From MFKM01 sp038065115 (lineage in GTDB: Bacteria; Patescibacteriota; Minisyncoccia; UBA6257; MFKM01), in assembly GCA_038065115.1 (NCBI GenBank), contig JBBTRS010000026.1:1-38520 (forward strand): 38,520 nucleotides of DNA, read 5' to 3'. The stretch's first letter is position 1. Every line of letters starts with the position of its first letter. Positions 6,798 through 15,693 of the stretch are shown here, in pieces. The position numbers and the translations under genes were made by a program. A model generated the notes under the pieces. It was not told the DNA's origin. It did no database searches and was given only the letters and a program-made list of their open reading frames with translations.

Positions 6798-8969
6798 ATG
6801 ACAATTTACAGTATTATCGCCGGTTCGTTCAATGGTTTAATAGCGTTAATTCTCGCTGTTTATATTTTTGCTAAAAATTTTCGGTCAAGGCTTAATCAAA
6901 TATTCGGCTTGTTTTATTCATTTATCGCAATCTGGAGTTTCAACTACGCCTTGTTTAATGTAAGCATTTATCAAAATGACCCGATTAAAACTATTTCCGG
7001 ACAGCGGTGGGCTGCTTTCGGCTATATTCCCATCGCTGTTTTGTTTTATCATTTTGTTTTGGTTTTTACCGGTCAGCTGGCTCAAAAGAAAAAATTACTG
7101 ATTTTTGGCTACCTATTCGTTTTTTTTTATATATGGCTGGGAGTTGTTCCCAATCCTTATTCTTCTTATTTTCTCACCGGCGTTTCTCCGCGTTGGTATA
7201 TGAATTTTTGGGTTGACACGGGGGTTGCTTATTATCCGTATATTATTATTTGGCTTTTTTACGCTGTTTACGGCATTTATCTTTTATTTCGCCATTACAA
7301 ACACTCCGTTGGTCTGCGGAAATTACAATGCCGGTATGTATTTTGGGGGATGATGATTGGGTTTATCGGAGGGTGCACGGGCTACCTTCCGTTTTTTCCT
7401 TATTTGAAAACAATTCCTCCTTTCGGAGTGATTCTTGTTTCCGCTTGTATTTTTGGCGCCGCCTACGCTATTGCCAGGTACCGTTTAATGGATATTCGTT
7501 TTGCTTTAGGCAAGACGCTGGTTTATTTTTTAACTTACGCCACCATCGTTTTAGCGGGCTTAAGCGCTTTTTATTTAGGCGATTTTTTCTTTAAACAATG
7601 GTTTTTTCTTTTATTTTTCCGCCTTGTTTTTTTTATCTTGCTTTTTGTCTGGTTTCCCGGGCTTTCTAAATTTTTTGAAAAACTCGGTGGTAAATATTTT
7701 TATTACACCGCTTACCAGGCCAGAAAGACTTTTTCCGAATTAGGTTCGGAGCTGGCCAAAATCCTTAATTTTGAGCAATTGGAAAAAGTAGTCAGCCAGT
7801 CTATAAGCCGGGCTTTCAATGTCAAGACGGTCAGATTTTTATTGATGGAAGAAATTCAAAAGAACCATCCCTTGTTAGCCCAATATTTTTTCAAAACCCA
7901 GCAGTCTTTGGTTGCCGAAGAAATACTTTTCCTTTCTAATCAGGATTCCCGGAACAAAGAATTCCTGGTCCAAACCAGGGAACAAATGCTCCAAGACAAT
8001 ATTGAAATTTGTTTACCTCTTTTTTTCCAGCAAAAGCTCATTGGCCTTATTTTTGTGGGCGAAAAAGCCAATAACGAGGCTTATTCTCAAGAGGAAATTG
8101 ACTTACTCACCCAGTTTTCCTACAACATCGCTATTGTTCTGCAGAATACCCAGCTTTACGGCCAGTTGGAATACCTTACCCAAAACCTCCAAAAGAAGGT
8201 GGACGAACAAACCGCGGAGATTAGAAAATCCTACGAAGTGGAAAAGAAGGCCCATGACGAATTAAAGAAATTGGATATTGCCAAAGATCAGTTCATTCTT
8301 ATTGCCCAGCATCATTTAAGGACGCCGCTCACTATTATGAAAGGGTTTCTTTCGGTTGTTCTTAAATCTAAAAATAAATTCGAACCTAAGGTTATCGGTT
8401 ATGTTGAAAAAATTTCCGCCTCCACCAATAGGTTGGCCCAGATAGTCAATGAGTTTTTGGATATTGCCCAATTTCAGGCAGGCCGGGGACTTCTTAAAAT
8501 AAAAGAGATTGATTTTTACGGACTTATCAAAGAAATCACCGAAGAACTTTCTTTGGAGATGAAAAAAAAGAAGCTTTTTCTGAAAGTCGTTCCTCGGGCC
8601 GAAGATTGGCCGTTAATTCCGGCTGACCGCGAAAAACTTAAACCGGCCCTTTTCAATATTATTGATAATGCGATAAAATATACCAAGGAGGGAGGAATTA
8701 CCATTGTTTTAGAAAAAAATAATTCTAAAATAATTCTTTCTGTCCAAGACACCGGCATTGGCCTTGAGCCCGAAGAAATCAATCATCTTTTTTCCGAGGT
8801 TTTTGAAAGAGGCGAAGAAGCCAAAAAAACTTTTCCTACCGGCAGGGGAATCGGCCTTTATGTCACCAGCAGTATTGTCAATGCTCACGAAGGAAGAATC
8901 TGGGCGGAAAGCGATGGCAGAAACAAAGGATCGAAATTTTGTTTGGAACTGCCAAGCGCGATAAAATAA
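6798..8969 (+). CDS. Membrane histidine kinase with 7TM-like sensor and GAF domain
   Basis: 723 residues. Residues 1 to about 300 hold eight or more hydrophobic helices; the first seven resemble the N-terminal 7TM region of bacterial sensor kinases. A GAF-like domain follows (about 315-455), then a coiled linker, the H-box AQHHLRTPL (phosphoacceptor His505) and the ATPase domain with N-box IIDNAIKYTKEGG, G1 DTGIGL and an intact G2 (GRGIGLYVTSSIV). It autophosphorylates and probably passes phosphate to the receiver protein encoded 45 bp downstream. The stimulus is unknown. The gene is divergent from the soluble kinase at 6073, and a -10 box 8 bp before the ATG suggests a leaderless message. 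Confidence 0.93.
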   Translation: MTIYSIIAGSFNGLIALILAVYIFAKNFRSRLNQIFGLFYSFIAIWSFNYALFNVSIYQNDPIKTISGQRWAAFGYIPIAVLFYHFVLVFTGQLAQKKKLLIFGYLFVFFYIWLGVVPNPYSSYFLTGVSPRWYMNFWVDTGVAYYPYIIIWLFYAVYGIYLLFRHYKHSVGLRKLQCRYVFWGMMIGFIGGCTGYLPFFPYLKTIPPFGVILVSACIFGAAYAIARYRLMDIRFALGKTLVYFLTYATIVLAGLSAFYLGDFFFKQWFFLLFFRLVFFILLFVWFPGLSKFFEKLGGKYFYYTAYQARKTFSELGSELAKILNFEQLEKVVSQSISRAFNVKTVRFLLMEEIQKNHPLLAQYFFKTQQSLVAEEILFLSNQDSRNKEFLVQTREQMLQDNIEICLPLFFQQKLIGLIFVGEKANNEAYSQEEIDLLTQFSYNIAIVLQNTQLYGQLEYLTQNLQKKVDEQTAEIRKSYEVEKKAHDELKKLDIAKDQFILIAQHHLRTPLTIMKGFLSVVLKSKNKFEPKVIGYVEKISASTNRLAQIVNEFLDIAQFQAGRGLLKIKEIDFYGLIKEITEELSLEMKKKKLFLKVVPRAEDWPLIPADREKLKPALFNIIDNAIKYTKEGGITIVLEKNNSKIILSVQDTGIGLEPEEINHLFSEVFERGEEAKKTFPTGRGIGLYVTSSIVNAHEGRIWAESDGRNKGSKFCLELPSAIK

Positions 8970-9014
8970 ATTTTTAGATTAAAATAGTCGTAATAAAATC
9001 GCATAAGAATATTT

Positions 9015-9416
9015 ATGAAACCGAAAATTTTTATCATTGAAGACGAAGCCGACATCATTGAATTGTATAAATTAGTTTTTGAGGAAAACGGCATGAAACT
9101 GGAAAGCGTCGTAACCGGCAACGCGGGCCTGGAAAAATTAAAAGCTTTTGCCGGAAAAAAAGCGTCCAAACCCGATTTAATTCTTTTGGATCTTCTTTTG
9201 CCGGATATTTCCGGCATAGAGATTTTGAAGGAATTTAAAACGATGGACGAAATAAAAGACATCCCGCTTATTATCCTTACCAATTACGGCAGCGGGCAAA
9301 TCCAACGCCTGACGGAAGACGAAAACCTGAAAGACATCCCCTATCTTATAAAAATAGAAATCACTCCCCAACAATTAGTGGAAATTATAAAGAAAAAACT
9401 GAATATTCAATCTTAA
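9015..9416 (+). CDS. Response regulator, receiver domain only
   Basis: 133-residue CheY-like protein. Acidic residues IIEDEA (Glu9, Asp10), phosphoacceptor Asp59 in LILLDLLLPD, the T/S switch in LIILTN, and the Lys in PYLIKIE are all visible. There is no output domain. It directly follows the membrane kinase and probably is its phosphate acceptor. The stop codon is one base away from the start of the PfkB-family kinase gene, so transcription may continue into sugar metabolism genes. Confidence 0.93.
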   Translation: MKPKIFIIEDEADIIELYKLVFEENGMKLESVVTGNAGLEKLKAFAGKKASKPDLILLDLLLPDISGIEILKEFKTMDEIKDIPLIILTNYGSGQIQRLTEDENLKDIPYLIKIEITPQQLVEIIKKKLNIQS

Positions 9417-9417
9417 A

Positions 9418-10509
9418 ATGTACGATGTCATAATAATCGGAACCGCCACCCGCGATGGTTTCTTTGAAGGAATAGATTTTTTTAAAATCAAAGACCGGCG
9501 TTTTCGGGTTGGCGAAGGAATCTGTTTGCCTTTCGGTTCAAAAATTGAAGTTCCCAAAGTTACTTTTACCACCGGCGGCGTGGGCACCAACGCGGCAACG
9601 ACTTTTAGCCGCCAAGGACTGAAAACAGCTGTTATTTGCCGGGTTGGTTCTGATGTTTCCGGCGAAGAAATAATCCGCGGTTTGCGTCGGGAAAAGATAG
9701 ACACCGGTTTTATCCAGAAAGATTTCGACACGCCTACGGCTTACTCGGTCATTTTTTTAACTGAAAGCGGCGAACGAACCATCATTTCTTATAAAGGAAC
9801 GGGAGAAGAATTAAGCGAAAAAGAAATTCCCTGGTCAAAATTAAAAACTTGCCTGTCGCCTGCCCGGTCAGACAAAGTGGATAAAGCGAAATGGTTTTAC
9901 ATCGGCTCTCTCGGTGGCAATAAAAAACTTTTACAAGCGTTGCTTTCTTTCGCTAAAAATAATAAAATTAAAGTGGCTGGAAATCCGGGCGGTCGGGAAT
10001 TGGAGATTTTTAAGGCCAAACCGGAGCTTCTGGATAATTACAATGTTTTGATAATCAACCAGGAAGAAGCCTCTTTTTTAACCGGAATTCCTTATCAGCA
10101 AGAAAGAGAAATTTTTGAGAAATTGGATAATTGGGTAAAAGGAATCGTGGTTATGACAAAAGGGCCTGGTGGTTTAGCGGTTTCCGATGGTCAGGCGATT
10201 TGGCGGGCCGGAACCTTTAAAGAGAAAAAAATAGTTGATCGGACTGGGGCAGGTGATGCTTTTGGCAGCGGCTTCGTCTCCGGTTTGATCCAAAAAGACC
10301 AATCCCTGGATCTTAAATCTAATATTTTAAATCCTGAAATAATTCAATACGCCATTCGTTTAGGTTCCGCTAACGCCACTTCGGTGGTGGAATATATCGG
10401 CGCTAAGGAGGGGATCGTCACTAAAAATGATTTTGAAAAGTCAGCTCGCTGGAATAATTTAAAAATTTCCGCCGAAGGCGGATCCGCCTTCGGCGGAAAA
10501 AATAACTAA
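9418..10509 (+). CDS. PfkB-family sugar/nucleoside kinase
   Basis: 363 residues of the ribokinase/PfkB fold. Signature 1 is seen in TTGGVGTNAATTFSRQG and signature 2 in VDRTGAGDAFGSGFVSG, with the catalytic base Asp280. It phosphorylates a sugar, sugar phosphate or nucleoside with ATP; the substrate cannot be fixed from sequence. Two genes downstream lies aldolase, so a phosphofructokinase-like role is attractive, but ribokinase or adenosine kinase activity is equally possible. The last 13 residues or so (SAEGGSAFGGKNN) are encoded by a perfect 34-bp palindrome (10466-10499), so the natural C-terminus was probably extended or replaced by an inserted repeat. Confidence 0.88.
   Translation: MYDVIIIGTATRDGFFEGIDFFKIKDRRFRVGEGICLPFGSKIEVPKVTFTTGGVGTNAATTFSRQGLKTAVICRVGSDVSGEEIIRGLRREKIDTGFIQKDFDTPTAYSVIFLTESGERTIISYKGTGEELSEKEIPWSKLKTCLSPARSDKVDKAKWFYIGSLGGNKKLLQALLSFAKNNKIKVAGNPGGRELEIFKAKPELLDNYNVLIINQEEASFLTGIPYQQEREIFEKLDNWVKGIVVMTKGPGGLAVSDGQAIWRAGTFKEKKIVDRTGAGDAFGSGFVSGLIQKDQSLDLKSNILNPEIIQYAIRLGSANATSVVEYIGAKEGIVTKNDFEKSARWNNLKISAEGGSAFGGKNN
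10466..10499. repeat. Perfect 34-bp palindrome at 3' end of PfkB-kinase gene
   Basis: Each 17-bp arm is TTTCCGCCGAAGGCGGA, centred on GGATCC. A degenerate second copy of the same 34-bp element is inside trmD (19966-19999). Confidence 0.95.
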
Positions 10510-10511
10510 TT

Positions 10512-11759
10512 ATGAATAATATCTCTTATCAGGAAAAAATCGCCAAAATTTTAAGAACGGAAAAACAATTCATTGTTGAATTGGAAAAAGACTTGAACAG
10601 AATTACCGGCAAGTCTAACTTTTTTTATTCTTTGGTTGAAGAAAACGACAAGTTGATTAACGAATCATTGGATAGTCTGGGACTAGGCCGTAATTCAATG
10701 GCCTTGGATGTTTACGACGCTTTAATTTCAAAAATAGAGAGCGATGACTTAAAAGTTTTCCAATATTTGAAAAATCCCGATTTGTCCAATCCTAAAGATT
10801 GTCAGCGGATTGTTGATTTGGCCAAAGACATTTCTCCCCGCCGAAAAGGTTTTTTTCTCAAAAAAGAAACCGCTCAAAGATTTTTAAAGGCTGAACCGCC
10901 CCGAAAAATATTGGAAGCCCTGGGTTATTCTTCGGTGGAAGCAATGCTGGCCAAAGAAGATTTAATTGAAATTTACTGCGGTTTAAGATTTTTGGAGGAT
11001 TCCGAATGGCTTAATAATTGTTTTTTTAAACAATACCAGTCATTAAAGCCGACTGATTTTGAAGAAAGAGAAATTGAAGTGAAGGTTTTGGGTTCCCAGT
11101 GGACGACAGCGGCTGAAAAATTCGTTAAAAAGAAATACCACAACATTAGCCACTTGAAAGAACTGGGCGTAATTTTCGTAATGCCCATTACTTTGAAAGT
11201 TTCGGGAGAAATTTTGAGAACGCTTTCTCTCCTAGCCCACTATTTTTATGAAGTCTATTTTTACTCCGATCTTATCAGGCGTTTTGCCGAAAACAATCCT
11301 GGCGATTTTCCCAAGAATTTCGCTTCGCTTCTTCGGGGAGATGTCTTGAGCAATTTGCCAAGCCCTTCTTCCGATGAACGCCGATCGTTTTTAATCATTC
11401 AACGGTATTTGGCCAAAGACGACGAAAACGACCACCGGCTTTTCTTGCCGCATCTTAACCCCGAAGCCCTTCATTGGGATCGGGCGGAAACGGCCTTGGC
11501 TAAAATTGAAGGTTTGGATTTTTGGAAAGACTTGGATTGGGTTGGAGATTTTTTCAAAATAGAAACCGGCGGAGAAGTTCCGGTTAGTTTTAATTTAGTG
11601 GATACCGTGATGAGCCTGGTTCAGGAGAAAGAAATGATTAAATATTTGTATCACCACCAGGAAGCGCTTTGGAATAAAATTTTTGTCAGTTATTTCGGAG
11701 AAGAAAAGATGGAAGAGTTGATTAAAGAAAGTATTATCAAGGGGTGGTTTGAGGTTTAG
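10512..11759 (+). CDS. Unrecognised 415-residue protein between PfkB kinase and aldolase
   Basis: I do not recognise a family. The protein is soluble (no signal peptide or membrane helix), rich in Lys, Glu and Leu, and looks mostly helical. Motifs that might be searched are GSQWTTAAEKFVKKKYH, PSSDERRSFLIIQRYLAKDD and the C-terminal KEMIKYLYHHQEALWNKIF. It starts 2 bp after the kinase stop and is followed 39 bp later by fructose-bisphosphate aldolase, so it is probably cotranscribed with sugar metabolism genes. Codon use and base composition look like its neighbours, which suggests a resident gene rather than a recent arrival. A function cannot be assigned. Confidence 0.8.
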   Translation: MNNISYQEKIAKILRTEKQFIVELEKDLNRITGKSNFFYSLVEENDKLINESLDSLGLGRNSMALDVYDALISKIESDDLKVFQYLKNPDLSNPKDCQRIVDLAKDISPRRKGFFLKKETAQRFLKAEPPRKILEALGYSSVEAMLAKEDLIEIYCGLRFLEDSEWLNNCFFKQYQSLKPTDFEEREIEVKVLGSQWTTAAEKFVKKKYHNISHLKELGVIFVMPITLKVSGEILRTLSLLAHYFYEVYFYSDLIRRFAENNPGDFPKNFASLLRGDVLSNLPSPSSDERRSFLIIQRYLAKDDENDHRLFLPHLNPEALHWDRAETALAKIEGLDFWKDLDWVGDFFKIETGGEVPVSFNLVDTVMSLVQEKEMIKYLYHHQEALWNKIFVSYFGEEKMEELIKESIIKGWFEV

Positions 11760-11798
11760 TGAACAGGCGCGAGCAACTAGAAACAAACAAACCGGAGA

Positions 11799-12683
11799 AT
11801 GAAATCTTTAAAACAAATAATTCAGGAAGCGGAAAACAGTAAAGTGGCAGTTGGTCATTTTAATATTTCAAGCTTTGAACAGTTGAAGGCGATTTTTGAA
11901 GCCGGACAAGAAATATCCAAAACGCGAAATGCCAAAATGCCGTTAATTATCGGCACTTCCGAAGGCGAGGGCGGTTTTCTTGGTTTCAGGCAGACGGCCG
12001 CTTTAGTCAAAAGTTTAAGAGAAGAATTTGACTATCCTCTTTTTCTTAACGCCGACCACATTCATTCTTTGGAAAAAATTCGGGAAGCGGCTTCCGCCGG
12101 TTACGACGCCGTTATCTTTGACGCTTCTGAAAATTCTTTTGAAGAAAATATTAAAAAAACCAAAGAAGCGGTGATTTCCGTTAAGTCAATCAATCCGGAA
12201 ATTTTAGTTGAGGGAGAAATTGGATTCATCGGCTCTTCTTCCAAAATTTTAAAAGAAATTCCCAAAGGAGCGGCAATCAATCCGGAAGATTTTACCAAAC
12301 CGGAAGAAGCTAGGCGGTTTATTGAAGAAACGAAAGTTGATTTATTGTCGCCGGCTGTCGGCAGTATCCATGGAATGTTTCAAGACGCGCCGGATCCGAA
12401 ACTGGATATTGAAAGAATCAAAAAAATCAGAATGGTTTGCGGCGCGCCTTTGGTTTTACACGGCGGCTCGGGAGTCAGGAAAGAAGATTTCCTGGCGGCT
12501 ATTGACGCCGGTATTTCTATTGTTCATATCAATACCGAAATTCGTTTGGTTTGGCGTCAGGCCCTGGAAAAGAGCTTATTGGATAAGCCCGAAGAAATCA
12601 CGCCTTACAAAGTGATGCCGGAAGTTATCGCTGAAATGAAAAAAGCGGTTATTGAAAAATTAAAAATATTCAACAATCTATGA
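11799..12683 (+). CDS. fba: Class II fructose-bisphosphate aldolase
   Basis: Cleaves or makes fructose-1,6-bisphosphate from dihydroxyacetone phosphate and glyceraldehyde-3-phosphate using Zn. Metal and active-site motifs: NADHIHS (Asp86, His87), VEGEIGFIG (Glu138), SIHGMF (His191) and VLHGGSGV (His221), then HINTEIR in the substrate-binding loop. The 294 residues are typical. Tagatose-bisphosphate aldolase activity is possible in this family, but with gapA and transketolase in the window fructose-bisphosphate is the likely substrate. The stop overlaps the start of the next gene in an ATGA, so a glycolytic enzyme and a giant pilin-like protein appear translationally coupled. Confidence 0.94.
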   Translation: MKSLKQIIQEAENSKVAVGHFNISSFEQLKAIFEAGQEISKTRNAKMPLIIGTSEGEGGFLGFRQTAALVKSLREEFDYPLFLNADHIHSLEKIREAASAGYDAVIFDASENSFEENIKKTKEAVISVKSINPEILVEGEIGFIGSSSKILKEIPKGAAINPEDFTKPEEARRFIEETKVDLLSPAVGSIHGMFQDAPDPKLDIERIKKIRMVCGAPLVLHGGSGVRKEDFLAAIDAGISIVHINTEIRLVWRQALEKSLLDKPEEITPYKVMPEVIAEMKKAVIEKLKIFNNL

Positions 12684-15664
12684 AAAATATCATAAAGCTT
12701 ATTTTTAACAAGTTTCATTTTTTCAAAAACAGCAAAGGTTTCACTCTCATTGAGCTTCTTATCGTTATCGGTGTTGTGGCGACAATATCCACCGTAACTG
12801 TTTTGATCATCAACCCGGCCCAGATGACAGCCCAATCCCGGGACGCTCGAAGATTAACCGAATTGAAAAGCCTCAACTCCGCTCTTTCTTTGGCCGAAGT
12901 TAATAATATTCCTATGGGTTCTATTGCCACGGTTTATGTTTCTTTGCCCGACGACGCTTCTCCGGCCTGCGACAGTTTAAGTCTGCCTTCTTTGCCGGTT
13001 GGCTGGGAATATGCTTGTTCTACTCTCGCTAATCATAGAAAAGTAGACGGTAGCGGCTGGGTTCCGGTTGACTTCGGCCAAATTTCATATGGCTCTCCTT
13101 TATCTGTTTTACCCGTTGACCAAGTCAATGACGCCGTTGGCGGTTTTTATTACACCTATACAATTGAAGGAGGCTGGGAATTAAACGCCAAAATGGAATC
13201 AAGCGCGTATAACGCTGGCGGAGCGAAAGACGTGGTTAGTAATGACGGCGGCGACACGGATCTTCTTTACGAAGCAAGCGGCAATCTTGCCCTTATCCCA
13301 TCGCAGATTAATGACAGAAGCGGCGCCGGCGCGACTAGCGTTCCCACCGTTGCCACCTTAGCGGCTTCAAGCGTCACGATTTCCAGCGCCACCTTGAATG
13401 GTTCGGCTAATCCTAATAATGCTGCCACCACCGGTTGGTTTAGATACGACACCGTCAACCCCGGTTCTTGTAATAATGCTTTCGGCGTATACGTGCCTGG
13501 CCCTTCTTTGGGTTCCGGCAATGTCGCTGTTGACTATTCACAAGGCATTACCGGTCTTGTTGCGGGTAATACTTATTATTTCTGCGCCATCGCGGAAAAT
13601 GCCAACGGCAAGGCATTTGGTAATATTATTTCCTTTATGACTTTAAGCTTGCCAGGCAGGTATTGGGTCGGCGGCACCGGAAACTGGAACGATACGGCTC
13701 ATTGGTCGACTTCCTCCGGCGGCGTGGGCGGAGCTTCAGTGCCGTATACGGCTGATGACGTTTATTTTGACGCCAATTCTTTTACCGCGGCCGGACAAAT
13801 CGTAACCATAAATGTTACAGCCGATACGAAAAATATGAATTGGACCGGAGTTGCCAATAATCCCACTTTAACCGGAACATCGCTTTTAAATATTAACGGC
13901 TCGCTGACTTTTGTTTCCGGAATGACGGTGACTTATACCGGATTGCTAACTTTTTACGGCGATTTACCTAGCTACACCATTACTTTAGCTGGAAAAACAT
14001 TAGGAGGTGTAGGATTTGCAGGCAATGCTGGCGGCAATGGCGGCTGGACACTTCAAGACGCTTTTAGTGTTGGGAATTCAACTGTTACTTTGACGCGCGG
14101 CTCTTTAAACACCAACAATCAAACTGTCACCTGCGGCTCTTTTAACTCTTCTAATTCCAATACCCGTTCCTTGACCCTCGGTTCAAGTTTAATTACTTGT
14201 TCATCATCGGGCACGCCTTGGAATTTTGCGACTGTTACCGGTTTAACTTTTAATGCCGGAACAAGTCAAATCGCTCTTATCGGCAGTTCGCCTACTTTTG
14301 CCGGCGGGGGATTGGCTTATAACAATGTTGTTCTTAATAGCGCCGGCACGGTTACCATTTCAGGCGTTAATACTTTTAGTAATTTAACCAGAAACGGCAC
14401 CGCCGCGGTCAGTAATCGATTGGTTTTGGGTGCAAGCCAAACTATTACAGGCAATTTAACGATTCGCGGCGATAGCGCCTCAAACCGGCTTTTTGTCTTG
14501 TCTTCCGCTATGGGAACAGCTAGGGTTTTGACAGCGGCTTCGGTGTCTTTTGCCAATGTTGATTTTCAGGATATTTCGGGAGCGGGCGCGGCTTCTCCTT
14601 TTTCCGGAACCAGTTTGGGCGATGCTTTAGGAAATTCCAATATCAATTTTACCGCCGCCGCCACCCGCTATTGGGTGGGAAATAGCGGCAGTTGGAATAG
14701 CGCCGCGGAATGGTCGGCTTCCAGCGGCGGAGCAAGCGGAGCTTCGGTGCCCTTGCCTCAAGACACGGTTATTTTTGACGCTAACAGCATTACCTTGGCC
14801 GGTCAGACTATCACTGTTAATATGCCTCGGCTTGGCGCGGATATAAATTTTAGCGCCGTCGCCAATAATCCGATTTTAAGTTTTAACAGTGTCGCTAGCA
14901 TTATTTTCGGTTCGCTTACCCTGGGTAGTAATATGACAATTTCCGGCGGTCAAAATATCACTTTTTCTCCCAGGAGCGCTGTTAATTTAATTAATAGCGG
15001 TCGGATTTTCACCAATTTGATATTTATAGATGCGATTGGCGGCGCGGTAACCATACAAGATGCTTTTTTTTCTAACGGTTCCTTGACATTAACGCGCGGC
15101 ACCCTGACTGTTAATAATCAAAATGTTACCGCAATCGGCTTCGGTTCTTCTAATTCCAATACCCGCACTCTTAATATGGGTAATGGCATATGGACATTGA
15201 CCGGCGTCGCTTCTGCTTGGAATACTTCAACCGCGACCAATTTAAATTTAAATGCCGGCGCGTCCACCATTGTCCTTAATAATAATACAATTAACGCTAA
15301 AACTTTTGCCGGCGGCGGCAAAACTTACTATAACTTCCAATTAACCAATACGGGTACCGGCGCCCTAACCATTAGCGGTAACAATACTTTCAATAATCTG
15401 ACTATTGACACTCCGCCCAAAGCCGTTAATTTTACAGCCAATAACACTCAAACTATCAACGGCATTTTTACAGCCAACGGCTCGGCTGGCGCTTTAATGA
15501 CTTTCCGCTCTACCGCCTCCCCGACAAAATGGACTGTCAATGCCGCCTCCGCCAATCTTTCTTATGTTGACGTTATGGACAGCGCCGGTGGCGGCGTGGC
15601 CGCGCCGTTTGCCTGCGGAGCAACTTGCGTTAATAGCGGCAACAACACCGGTTGGAGTTTCTAA
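12680..15664 (+). CDS. Giant pilin-like surface protein with type IV prepilin signal
   Basis: 994 residues. The N-terminus is a class III signal: KNSKG|FTLIELLIVIGVVATIS, with prepilin peptidase cleavage after Gly20 and Glu at +5. A pseudopilin-like region follows to about residue 200, then a fibronectin III-like module (about 215-325), then two related blocks beginning RYWVGGTGNWNDTAHWS (about 327) and RYWVGNSGSWNSAAEWS (about 663), each followed by Asn/Thr/Ser-rich beta-helix-like repeats. It is far longer than a pilin and probably is an adhesin displayed by the type IV pilus/secretion machinery. Cysteines occur in pairs, suggesting disulfides outside the cell; an anchored DsbA-like protein is encoded at 25300. 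It overlaps the aldolase stop by 4 bp (ATGA). Confidence 0.88.
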   Translation: MKNIIKLIFNKFHFFKNSKGFTLIELLIVIGVVATISTVTVLIINPAQMTAQSRDARRLTELKSLNSALSLAEVNNIPMGSIATVYVSLPDDASPACDSLSLPSLPVGWEYACSTLANHRKVDGSGWVPVDFGQISYGSPLSVLPVDQVNDAVGGFYYTYTIEGGWELNAKMESSAYNAGGAKDVVSNDGGDTDLLYEASGNLALIPSQINDRSGAGATSVPTVATLAASSVTISSATLNGSANPNNAATTGWFRYDTVNPGSCNNAFGVYVPGPSLGSGNVAVDYSQGITGLVAGNTYYFCAIAENANGKAFGNIISFMTLSLPGRYWVGGTGNWNDTAHWSTSSGGVGGASVPYTADDVYFDANSFTAAGQIVTINVTADTKNMNWTGVANNPTLTGTSLLNINGSLTFVSGMTVTYTGLLTFYGDLPSYTITLAGKTLGGVGFAGNAGGNGGWTLQDAFSVGNSTVTLTRGSLNTNNQTVTCGSFNSSNSNTRSLTLGSSLITCSSSGTPWNFATVTGLTFNAGTSQIALIGSSPTFAGGGLAYNNVVLNSAGTVTISGVNTFSNLTRNGTAAVSNRLVLGASQTITGNLTIRGDSASNRLFVLSSAMGTARVLTAASVSFANVDFQDISGAGAASPFSGTSLGDALGNSNINFTAAATRYWVGNSGSWNSAAEWSASSGGASGASVPLPQDTVIFDANSITLAGQTITVNMPRLGADINFSAVANNPILSFNSVASIIFGSLTLGSNMTISGGQNITFSPRSAVNLINSGRIFTNLIFIDAIGGAVTIQDAFFSNGSLTLTRGTLTVNNQNVTAIGFGSSNSNTRTLNMGNGIWTLTGVASAWNTSTATNLNLNAGASTIVLNNNTINAKTFAGGGKTYYNFQLTNTGTGALTISGNNTFNNLTIDTPPKAVNFTANNTQTINGIFTANGSAGALMTFRSTASPTKWTVNAASANLSYVDVMDSAGGGVAAPFACGATCVNSGNNTGWSF

Positions 15665-15679
15665 TTTTCCGATAATGTA

Positions 15680-15685
15680 TATAAT
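15680..15685 (+). promoter_or_regulatory. -10 box of prfA (leaderless)
   Basis: TATAAT ends 8 bp before the prfA ATG, with TG two bases upstream. This is the same spacing as at 6784 and 37730, implying leaderless transcription. Confidence 0.55.
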
Positions 15686-15693
15686 GCTAAGAT

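Noticed and set aside
9850..9890. Another palindromic insert in the PfkB kinase (LSPARSDKVD region)
   Set aside because: Only CTG-CCCGGT-CAG is weakly symmetrical; not enough to call a copy of either palindrome family.
13398..15321. Other-frame ORFs inside the pilin-like gene
   Set aside because: They are shadows of an Ala/Thr/Asn-rich repetitive protein.
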